A stretch of DNA of 64,000 nucleotides from Solirubrobacter sp963736505 (GTDB taxonomy: Bacteria; Actinomycetota; Thermoleophilia; Solirubrobacterales; Solirubrobacteraceae): the NCBI GenBank assembly GCA_963736505.1, contig CAVTOZ010000003.1:1116001-1180000 (forward strand), read 5' to 3'. The first letter of the stretch is position 1, and the number at the start of each line of letters is the position of its first letter. Below the pieces are notes generated by a model, which searched no databases, was not told where the DNA came from, and saw only the letters and a program-made list of their open reading frames with translations. The position numbers were made by a program, and so were the translations under genes. Positions 40,001 through 46,405 of the stretch are shown piece after piece.

Positions 40001-41145
40001 CGCTCCCGCGCCCGGTGACCGGGCGCCGCTTCCGCCTGGAGATCCTGCGCGCGTCGTTCGCGCCGGGCACGTCCGGCCAGGACCGCCAGGCGGCGGCGGT
40101 CGGGATCGCGGAGATCGCGGGGGAGGGCGTGCCGCGCGTGACCGTCCCGCGTTCGGGCGCGCTGAATTCGTCCTGCGGCGACCTCGCCGGGGCGCTCGGC
40201 GGCCGCCCGCTGCGCCTGCGCGTGGACGGCGACGTCGCCGACCTCGACGCCGGGCGCCCGCTGCGGGCGCGCGGCTGCGGCACGCTCGCGCTGCCGGCGG
40301 GGGCGACGCGGCTGTCGCTGCCGGCGGGGACGTACGCGCCGTACCTGCTGCGCCTGCGCAGCGCGGGTACGGCGGTCGCGGCGGCGCCGCCGGGGCGTGT
40401 CGTGTCCGCCGGCGACGCCGGGCGCGGTTCGCGCCGCGCGATCCGGCTCGCGCTCACGGCGCCCGCCTGGCTCACGTTCGGCGAGGCGTTCAACCGCGGC
40501 TGGAGCGCCCGCTGCGACGGCCGCGACCTCGGCGCGCCACGGCCCGCGGACGGCTTCGCGATGGCCTGGCACGTGTCAAAGACGTGCCGCGACGTCGATC
40601 TCGCCTTCGCGCCGAACCGCACGGTGCATATCGCGGAGATCGTGTCCCTGATCGCCGCGCTCGCGCTCGCGGCGATCCTGCTCGTGGGCGTGCGGAGGCG
40701 CCGCGACGCGCCGCGGGCAGCCGGCGATGCCGCGCCGGTGGCGACCGGCGCCTCGTCGGAGGCCGCCGGCGCCGCTCGCGACGACGCGCCGCGGCGCGTC
40801 CCCGCGTGGAGGGCCGCGCTCGCCGCGCTCGCGCTCTCGCTCCCGTTCGGCTTCGTCTTCGCCGCCCGCGCGACGCCGCTGTTCGCGCTCGTGCTGTTCG
40901 TGATCCTGTGGCGGGGGATCCCGGCGCGGGTGCTCGCCGCCGTCGCCGGGGCGCTGCTCGTGGTCGCCGTGCCCGTCCTCACGCTCGCGATCCCGGTGAC
41001 GAACCGGGGCGGCTACGACCCCGACTACGCCGGTGAGCGCGTCGCCGTGCACTGGGTCGCGGCGGCCGCCGTCGCGATCCTGATCGTGCTGCTCGCGCGG
41101 CTGCTGGCTACGGCACGGCGGGGCGCCGGGCGAACCCGAGCGTGA
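37003..41145 (+). CDS. AftD-like DUF3367 arabinofuranosyltransferase
   Basis: 1380 residues, matching the size of mycobacterial AftD. GTG 37003; ATG 37021 is an alternative. The N-terminal GT-C domain (about 12-430) has VTDTKVDLHVDPAGFL, the family's first acidic motif, followed by a series of helices. A large extracytoplasmic part (about 440-1210) includes galactose-binding/F5-8C-like modules around ALDGDPATYWESDR and SSAFDGTSQPWIGSW. Several helices close the protein (about 1212-1375). AftD adds arabinofuranose to wall or lipid-linked polysaccharides in mycolic-acid bacteria. Here no mycolate genes are visible, so the donor and acceptor may differ. It overlaps the convergent GT4-flippase gene by 38 bases. 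Confidence 0.88.
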   Translation: MPLPRPMRERAVPAALAALAFLLALAQRPGLAVTDTKVDLHVDPAGFLADVLSAWSDTGDLGHVQGGQYGGYAFPMAPFFALFHAAGLAPWLVQRLWLGLVLALAAWGALRLAGALGGGTWERAAAGTLYLLNPYVVIFTNRTTVTLLAYAALPWLMLCAQRGLRAPRRWAWPAAFALIVTASGGGVNAAVTAWVLLGPVLLAVYEGWIRAVPWRALWTFGWRAGLATALASAWWVAPLLVQSRYGVDFLAFTEQPGTIWSTTSLSESLRLMGYWVSYLGVGYSGTLRPYFGDAGVMLFSAPVVLAQLLVPALAIAGLVWTRRRAYAAFCLALLLVGLLVMSVGFPEGTPLRRGVTFTYNHVTAVQFLRTTHKAGPLVALAIALLGGMAVAGLARRRRIVVLAVGVLVALSVWPLVRGRGVEDSLTFRRVPAAWQAAAHQVDAAGGRAVVLPGQLYANYDWGGTVDALLPAIARTPVATRFAVPYADLRATDLLWTTDALVQQRRALPGQLGPLLDLMGARTVVSGADDDRSLSGAAPASDAADVLDQLGPPQHAWGTTKPRPRAAGTLESPRTLPQVRAWDRPGAAPLVRVEPDAPAAVVDGGADALAGLAAFGARPPGRFVFAPDASAEAIRKAPEVVIADGNRRRVLVVSRLAQNAGATLAAGDPISEDAAVLNPFGGTDTQTVAELGGVASIQAPFSPGFPQFPEHRPFAALDGDPATYWESDRALEPDRHWLEVRFTAPRDVPYVDLQPYSDHLEKVLAVEIAGRRYAVHDGVNRLPLDLHGVSSLRVRIAAVRRAPGVRKRAGGIRELGIPGVRATEALRPPVVAERALAGHVSPATGLTYLFQRTTGDDPFRRDPWHGAAAGGLVRDRGDGESGLERVFAPPAARDWTADGWASVAADAPDPALDRLVGARGDFASSARFQGRPGWRASSAFDGTSQPWIGSWREGRRTWLEWTTPRDATVRTFTLGAVPGVRVPQQVRLNGVDAPVSGGRVTLPRPVTGRRFRLEILRASFAPGTSGQDRQAAAVGIAEIAGEGVPRVTVPRSGALNSSCGDLAGALGGRPLRLRVDGDVADLDAGRPLRARGCGTLALPAGATRLSLPAGTYAPYLLRLRSAGTAVAAAPPGRVVSAGDAGRGSRRAIRLALTAPAWLTFGEAFNRGWSARCDGRDLGAPRPADGFAMAWHVSKTCRDVDLAFAPNRTVHIAEIVSLIAALALAAILLVGVRRRRDAPRAAGDAAPVATGASSEAAGAARDDAPRRVPAWRAALAALALSLPFGFVFAARATPLFALVLFVILWRGIPARVLAAVAGALLVVAVPVLTLAIPVTNRGGYDPDYAGERVAVHWVAAAAVAILIVLLARLLATARRGAGRTRA

Positions 41146-43447
41146 GCACGCACGTGGCGGCGACCGCCTGCAGCGCCAGGACGACGCCCGCGAAGGCGAC
41201 GAGCGATTGCAGGTCGGCGCCGCCGAGCAGCGCGACCTCCGCGACCGCGACCGCGCCGAGCGCCCACAGGAACGACAGACGGCCGAGCGCGAGCATGTAC
41301 TGGACGCCGAGGTACCCCACGGCCAGCAGCGTCATCGCGCAGCCCAGCACGAACAGCGCGTCCGCCGCCTGCACCGTCTCAGGCCCGAACGCGAGCCGCA
41401 GCACGGTCTCGGGCACCGCCGCGTAGACGATCAGCATCGGCACCGCGACGGCGCCGACGACGGCGAGCGCCCGTATCAGCACCCGCCGCGGATCGCCGCC
41501 CGTGCGCGACGCGCGGGTCGCCTCGGGGAGCAGGTAGAGCCCGATCCCGATCGCGACCCAGACGACCGCCTTGGCGGCGACCGCGGCCGCCGCGTACGCG
41601 CCGGCGGCCTCGCCGCCGATCTGGCGCTTGACCATGATCACGTCGACGTTCTGCAGCACGGCGATGAGGAAGAGCCCGAGCACGGCCGGCCACGCGCCGC
41701 CGATCAGCCGCCGCAGCTCGCGCACGGGCGCGCCGCTCACGCCCGCGCCCAGCCGCCGCGACGTCACCCACCGCAGCCCGAGCGCGATCGCGAGCATCGA
41801 CAGCGGCGTCCCGAGGTAGGCACCGGTCACGCCCATCCCGAAGCCGACGAGCACGAGCCCGAAGACGACGCGGCCGAAGTTCTCGAGCACGATCGACCAT
41901 GCGACCGGCTTGTACGCGTGCATGCCCTGCAGCGCTCCGCGCTCGACCGACAGCAGCAGCCACAGGAACCCGGTCGGCGCCGTCGCGGCCGCCGCCCATT
42001 CCTCCGGGACCGAGACGAGAGCGGCGATCTGGCTGCGCAGCAGGACCGCGAGCAGCGTCACGGCCAGTCCGCCCGCCCATAGCCGCCGCCGCCACGCCGA
42101 CAGCGTCGCCGCCAGCCGCGGGCCTTCGCCGAGCCGGCCGAGCGCCGTCTCGCGCGCGACCGCGACCTGCAGCGCCGAGCCCGGCACCGCCAGGATCAGG
42201 AACATCGAGACCAGCGCCGCCAGCGAGCCGTAGTCGGTCGCCCCGAGGATCCGCGCGAACAGGACCGTGAACACGAGCCCGAACCCGGCGGCGGCGAGCG
42301 TCGCCGCCGCCATCCCGACCGCCTTCATCGTCTCCGAGCCTGCGAGCGCCGCGCGCAGGCTCACGACCGGCTGCGCGGCGGTCTCCTCCAGCCGCGCCAG
42401 CGTCGCCCGGGCGGTGCGCTCCCAGGTGAACTGGTGCGCGCGCTCGCGCGCCGCCTCGCCCATCCGCGCCCGCAGCGCGTCGTCGGTCACGAGCCGGCGC
42501 ACCGCCTCCGTCAGCCCAGGGCCGTCGTCGGCGATCAGACCGGTCTCGCCGTCGGCGATCGACTCCGGCAGCCCGCCCACGCGCAGCGCCGCGCTCGGCG
42601 TCCCGCAGGTCGCGGCCTCCATCACCGTCAGGCACCAGCCCTCGGCGGAGGAGGCGGTCACGTTGACCCAGGCGCTCCCGTACAGGCGCGCCTTCTCCTC
42701 CTCGCTCACGTGGCCGAGCAGGGTGACCCGGTCCGCCAGCCCGCGGCGCGCGATCTCGGCCTCCAGCTCCGGCCGGTGATCGCCCTCGCCGGCCACGTCG
42801 AGCACCACGCCCGGGACGCCCTCGACGACGTCGAGCAGAAGCTCGATCCGCTTGTAGCGCTTCAGCCGCCCGAGGTAGAGCAGGCGCGGCTCGGCGCTGC
42901 GCTCGCCCGCGCCCACGACCGGCTCGACGCCGAGGTAGATGACCTCGGCGTCGGGGACGCCGAGCGCCTCCAGGTCCCGCCGGGCGGCGTCGGAGATCGT
43001 CACGAACGGGGTGCCGCGGTAGAGCAGCTTCAGCGGCAGCGCCTCCGCCAGCAGTCCCGCGACGCGGCCGGCGCGACCCAGCTCGGTCACGTAGTGGTCC
43101 TGGTGGACATGGTGCACGAGCGCGACGCGCGGGCGCCGCAGCCACAGCGGCGTGAAGAACGCGATCCCGTTGATGACCTCCAGCGCGACGTCGGCGTCGC
43201 GCGCCAGGCCGCGCCGGACGGCCCACGCCGCGCGCGGGAAGACGGTCGCGCGGTTGCCCATGCGGTGCAGCTCCAGGCCCGGCGCCGGGCGCTCCACGGC
43301 GGCCGCGCCCGGGTAGCTGCCGGCCACGACGGTGACGCGATGACCCCACTCGAGCCAGTGCGCGACCTGGCCGTACAGGTTGGCTCCGGTGCCCCCGCCC
43401 TGCGGATGCGTCCAGTCGCGGTCGGTCAGCAGCAGGATGTGGCCCAT
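41108..43447 (-). CDS. family 4 glycosyltransferase fused to a Wzx-like flippase
   Basis: 779 residues from ATG 43447 in one frame. Residues about 1-370 are a GT4 enzyme: GGGTGANLYGQVAHWLEWGH, YLGRLKRYKRIELLLDV and the E-x7-E block SSAEGWCLTVMEAATCGTP. After a short linker (about 375-390) comes a flippase of about 12-14 helices: MKAVGMAAATLAAAGFG, FARILGATDYGSLAAL, ending with LFVLGCAMTLLAVGYLG. The glycosyltransferase would sit on the cytoplasmic face beside the flippase, a plausible assembly-and-export unit. The join is clean with no repeat tract. A longer upstream frame overlaps tsaE and is not used. Confidence 0.9.
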   Translation of the reverse strand: MGHILLLTDRDWTHPQGGGTGANLYGQVAHWLEWGHRVTVVAGSYPGAAAVERPAPGLELHRMGNRATVFPRAAWAVRRGLARDADVALEVINGIAFFTPLWLRRPRVALVHHVHQDHYVTELGRAGRVAGLLAEALPLKLLYRGTPFVTISDAARRDLEALGVPDAEVIYLGVEPVVGAGERSAEPRLLYLGRLKRYKRIELLLDVVEGVPGVVLDVAGEGDHRPELEAEIARRGLADRVTLLGHVSEEEKARLYGSAWVNVTASSAEGWCLTVMEAATCGTPSAALRVGGLPESIADGETGLIADDGPGLTEAVRRLVTDDALRARMGEAARERAHQFTWERTARATLARLEETAAQPVVSLRAALAGSETMKAVGMAAATLAAAGFGLVFTVLFARILGATDYGSLAALVSMFLILAVPGSALQVAVARETALGRLGEGPRLAATLSAWRRRLWAGGLAVTLLAVLLRSQIAALVSVPEEWAAAATAPTGFLWLLLSVERGALQGMHAYKPVAWSIVLENFGRVVFGLVLVGFGMGVTGAYLGTPLSMLAIALGLRWVTSRRLGAGVSGAPVRELRRLIGGAWPAVLGLFLIAVLQNVDVIMVKRQIGGEAAGAYAAAAVAAKAVVWVAIGIGLYLLPEATRASRTGGDPRRVLIRALAVVGAVAVPMLIVYAAVPETVLRLAFGPETVQAADALFVLGCAMTLLAVGYLGVQYMLALGRLSFLWALGAVAVAEVALLGGADLQSLVAFAGVVLALQAVAATCVLTLGFARRPAVP

Positions 43448-43485
43448 CGCGCCGGACCGTAGCCGATGTCTAGACTGGCCCGCCC

Positions 43486-43836
43486 ATGCCGACTGCCTCG
43501 CGAATCCGGCACGGGCTCGCCGTCGCGCTCGCCGTGCTCGCCTTCCCCGCCGGGGCCCTCGCCCAGGGCGCGGGCGACGACCAGTACTCGGACCCGTTCG
43601 GAGCCGACGCCACGCCGACCCCGAAGCCGAAGCCCAAGCCCGCGGCGACGGCGGCGCCCGCGCAGCCCGCCGCCACCGCGACGCCGGCGCCCGCCGGCGC
43701 CACCGCGGCGGCGACCGCCACGCCCGCCCCGTCCCCGCAGCTGCCGTACACGGGGATCGACGCGTGGCCGCTGGCCGCCGGCGGCGTGGTCCTGCTCGGC
43801 AGCGGCCTCGCGCTGCGCGCCCGCGTCCGTGACTGA
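43486..43836 (+). CDS. short LPxTG (LPYTG) surface protein
   Basis: 116 residues from ATG 43486. It has a signal peptide (RIRHGLAVALAVLAFPAGALAQ), an acidic patch, and a low-complexity Pro/Thr/Ala/Lys stretch (about 42-85). The sorting signal is LPYTG at 86-90, a hydrophobic helix (about 95-109) and a basic end RARVRD. That is a complete sortase substrate. The mature part would be only about 60 residues, mostly a stalk, with no folded domain. The stop overlaps the tsaE start by 8 bases. No sortase gene is in the window. Confidence 0.85.
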   Translation: MPTASRIRHGLAVALAVLAFPAGALAQGAGDDQYSDPFGADATPTPKPKPKPAATAAPAQPAATATPAPAGATAAATATPAPSPQLPYTGIDAWPLAAGGVVLLGSGLALRARVRD

Positions 43837-44302
43837 GACGACTCCGGGGCCGGACGCGACCGAGCGCGCGGGGGCGGAGCTCGCCGCGACGCTGAAGCCG
43901 GGCGACGTCGTGCTCGTCTCCGGCGAGCTCGGCGCGGGCAAGACGACGTTCGTGCGCGGCGCGCTGCGCCGGCTCGGCGTCACCGGCCCGATCACGTCGC
44001 CCACCTTCGTCGTCGGCCACCTGTACGCCGTCCCTATGACCCCACCGGAGGATCGCCCCCTGGGCGATCCTCCAAGCGACGGCGAGCCCCCTGGGCGAGC
44101 CGTCGCCCACTTGGACCTGTACCGGCTGGCCGGCATGGGCGGGGAGGACCCGGGCCTGCTCGACGCGTACTTCGCGCCCGAGGCGATCGTCTTCGTCGAG
44201 TGGCCCGAGCACGCCGAGGACGCGATCCCGCTCGAGCGCGTGGCGCACCGCGTGCGGCTCGCCCACGCGGGCGGCGACGACCGCCGGATCGAGATCGAGT
44301 GA
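43829..44302 (+). CDS. tsaE: tRNA t6A biosynthesis ATPase TsaE
   Basis: P-loop ATPase of the TsaBDE complex that makes N6-threonylcarbamoyladenosine at position 37 of ANN-decoding tRNAs. 157 residues from GTG 43829. Walker A is SGELGAGKTTFVRG; ITSPTFVV and HLDLYRL are family blocks, and FVEWPEH is near the end. Between HLYA and VAHLDLYRL lies an insertion of about 20 residues (about 73-93), coded by two adjacent DNA hairpins (44047-44106) and unusual for the family. The stop overlaps the tsaB start (GTGA). Confidence 0.93.
   Translation: MTETTPGPDATERAGAELAATLKPGDVVLVSGELGAGKTTFVRGALRRLGVTGPITSPTFVVGHLYAVPMTPPEDRPLGDPPSDGEPPGRAVAHLDLYRLAGMGGEDPGLLDAYFAPEAIVFVEWPEHAEDAIPLERVAHRVRLAHAGGDDRRIEIE
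44047..44106. repeat. two tandem palindromic hairpins inside tsaE
   Basis: Unit 1 (44047-44073): a perfect 12-bp stem (GGAGGATCGCCC and its complement) with loop CCT. Unit 2 (44076-44106): an 8-bp stem GCGACGGC/GCCGTCGC, then GA opposite GA, then GCCC/GGGC with the same CCT loop. Both keep the reading frame. A near copy of the core, GGCGAGCCCCCAGGGCGAG, lies at 60246-60264. Confidence 0.7.
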
Positions 44303-44934
44303 CGGTCGTCGGCTGGGACACCTCGACGCCGCGCACGAGCGTGGCGATCCTCGGCCCGACGGAGGTCGAGCTGCACGACGACGGCGCGAAACCGCGCCAC
44401 GCGCAGACGCTCCAGCCGTTGCTGCAGCAGGCGATGGAGCAGGCGCGGATCACGTGGGACGACGTCGAGCGGCTGTGCGTCGGCGCCGGCCCCGGCGGCT
44501 TCACCGGGCTGCGGCTCGGCATCGCGACGGCGCGGGCGATCGCCCAGGCGCGCTCGCTGCCGGTCGTGCCGGTCTCCAGCCTCGACGCGCTCGCCGCGGA
44601 CCGCCCGGGCCGCGTGGCCGCCGTGATCGACGCCCGCCGCGGCGAGGTGTTCGCGGCGACCTACGAGGACGGCCGGCGCACGCTGGAGCCGATCGCACTC
44701 GCGCCCGAGGCGCTCGCCGCCCGGCTCGGCCCGGGTTGGTCGGCCGTGGGGGACGGGGCGGTACGCTTCAGAGCGGAGCTCGAGCGGGCCGGCACGGCTG
44801 TCCCGGTCGACGACTCCGACGCCCACCGTGTGAGTGCGCTGATGGTGTGCCGCCTTGGTCGGGCGCTGGAGCCCGTTGATCGCGACGCCCTGCTTCCGGA
44901 CTACCGCCGCGAGCCGGACGCCAAGCCCCAGTGA
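44299..44934 (+). CDS. tsaB: tRNA t6A biosynthesis protein TsaB
   Basis: Scaffold partner of TsaD in t6A synthesis, 211 residues, ASKHA fold. The start GTG shares GTGA with the tsaE stop. GWDTSTPRTSVAIL opens the fold, and GAGPGGFTGLRLGIATARA is the diagnostic block, followed by VIDARRGEVFAATY. The stop overlaps the rimI start. Position between tsaE and rimI-tsaD is the usual bacterial arrangement. Confidence 0.95.
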   Translation: MTVVGWDTSTPRTSVAILGPTEVELHDDGAKPRHAQTLQPLLQQAMEQARITWDDVERLCVGAGPGGFTGLRLGIATARAIAQARSLPVVPVSSLDALAADRPGRVAAVIDARRGEVFAATYEDGRRTLEPIALAPEALAARLGPGWSAVGDGAVRFRAELERAGTAVPVDDSDAHRVSALMVCRLGRALEPVDRDALLPDYRREPDAKPQ

Positions 44935-45425
44935 CCGCTCCCCCCGCCGCCGCCATCCAGGTCCGTCGCCTGACGTACGCCGACCTCCCGCAGGTCGTCG
45001 CGATCGAGCGACGCGCCTTCACGAGTCCGTGGTCGCTGGCGATGTTCGTGCTCGAGCTGTCCAAGCCGTCCGGGATCTGCCTCGCCGCCGAGGTCGAGGG
45101 GGAGCTGGCCGGCTACACGATCTGCTCGCGCTACGACACGGTCTGGCACGTGATGAACGTCGCCGTCGACCCCGAGCTGCGCCGCCGCGGGATCGCCACC
45201 GCGCTGCTGGACCGGCTGCTCGAGCGCGTCGCCGCCGACGCGCAGCTGACGCTCGAGGTGCGCAGGTCCAACGACGGCGCGATCGCGCTGTACGAGCGCT
45301 ACGGGTTCCGCTCGGCGGGCGTGCGCCGGCGCTACTACCAGGACAACGGCGAGGACGCGCTCGTGATGTGGCGCACGCCGGCGACGCTGCGGGGGTCGCT
45401 CGACGACGTCCCCGGTGTCTCGTGA
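44931..45425 (+). CDS. rimI: ribosomal protein S18 alanine N-acetyltransferase
   Basis: GNAT enzyme acetylating the N-terminus of ribosomal protein S18 or related targets. 164 residues. ERRAFTSPWSLAMF at the N-terminus, VAVDPELRRRGIATALL (acetyl-CoA loop), LEVRRSNDGAIALYERYGF, and GVRRRYYQDNGEDALVM are the standard RimI blocks. It is coupled at both ends (GTGA overlaps) to tsaB and tsaD. Some actinobacterial homologues acetylate other proteins, so the target is assigned by family. Confidence 0.94.
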   Translation: MTAPPAAAIQVRRLTYADLPQVVAIERRAFTSPWSLAMFVLELSKPSGICLAAEVEGELAGYTICSRYDTVWHVMNVAVDPELRRRGIATALLDRLLERVAADAQLTLEVRRSNDGAIALYERYGFRSAGVRRRYYQDNGEDALVMWRTPATLRGSLDDVPGVS

Positions 45426-46405
45426 TCCTCGCGCTCGAGACGTCCTGCGACGACACCTGCGCCGCGGTCGTCACCGCCGCCGGCGAGGTGCTCGCGAACG
45501 TCGTCTCCTCTCAGGGCGTGCACGGCCGCTTCGGCGGCGTCGTGCCGGAATGGGCCTCGCGCCACCACCTCGAGCTCGTCAACCCGGTCGTCGACGAGGC
45601 GCTCTCGGACGCCGGCGCGACGCTCGACGACGTCGAGCTCGTCGCCGTCACGCAGGGCCCCGGGCTCGTCGGCGCGCTGCTGGTCGGCGTCGCGACCGCC
45701 AAGGGGCTCGCCGCCGCGCGCCGGCTGCCGCTCGCCGCGGTCGACCACCTGCAGGGCCACGTCGCGGCGAACTTCCTCGCGCCCGACCCGTTCGCGCCGC
45801 CGTTCGTCTGCCTGCTCGCGAGCGGCGGGCACACGCTGCTGGCCCGCGTGCGCGACCACGAGGGATACGAGACGCTGGGCCAGACGCTCGACGACGCCGC
45901 CGGCGAGGCGTTCGACAAGGGCGCGCGGCTGCTCGGGCTCGGCTACCCGGGCGGCCCGGCGCTCTCCAAGCTGGCGGCCCAGGGCGACCCGGAGGCGTTC
46001 CGGTTCCCGACCGGCGCCCGCGTCAGCGGGCTCGACTTCTCGTTCGCGGGCCTCAAGACGGCGCTGCTGTACAAGGTGCGCGAGCTGGGGGAGGCCGAGA
46101 CCGCCCGCCGCGCCGCCGACCTCGCCGCGAGCTACCAGCACGCGATCGTCGAGGCGCTGATCGCGCGCGCGACCCGCGCGCTGGACGCCGAGCCCGAGCC
46201 GCGCCTGGCGATCGGCGGCGGCGTCGCCGCCAACCGCCTGCTGCGCGAGCGCGCCGCCGCGCTCGGCGTGCCCGTCCACATCCCGCCGCCCGAGCTGTGC
46301 ACCGACAACGCGGCGATGATCGCCTCCGCCGCCCGCTGGGTCGCGCCGGCGCCGTTCCCGGCCTACCTCGCCCTTGACGCCTACCCCACCCGCCGCGCAG
46401 CCTGA
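45422..46405 (+). CDS. tsaD: tRNA N6-adenosine threonylcarbamoyltransferase TsaD
   Basis: Catalytic subunit of t6A synthesis; it transfers the threonylcarbamoyl group to A37. 327 residues from GTG 45422. LALETSCDDTCAAVV opens the ASKHA fold. Metal-binding HLQGH has His at about 109 and 113. LLASGGHTLL, TLDDAAGEAFDKGARLLGL and the GGGVAANRLLRE block follow, with CTDNAAMIA near the end. All expected ligands are present. The 3' end overlaps the pseudo-subtilase gene by 32 bases. Confidence 0.97.
   Translation: MILALETSCDDTCAAVVTAAGEVLANVVSSQGVHGRFGGVVPEWASRHHLELVNPVVDEALSDAGATLDDVELVAVTQGPGLVGALLVGVATAKGLAAARRLPLAAVDHLQGHVAANFLAPDPFAPPFVCLLASGGHTLLARVRDHEGYETLGQTLDDAAGEAFDKGARLLGLGYPGGPALSKLAAQGDPEAFRFPTGARVSGLDFSFAGLKTALLYKVRELGEAETARRAADLAASYQHAIVEALIARATRALDAEPEPRLAIGGGVAANRLLRERAAALGVPVHIPPPELCTDNAAMIASAARWVAPAPFPAYLALDAYPTRRAA

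Noticed and set aside
36784..40572. 1262-codon minus-strand frame
   Set aside because: It is antisense to the AftD-like gene, Arg/His-rich, a GC-skew artefact.
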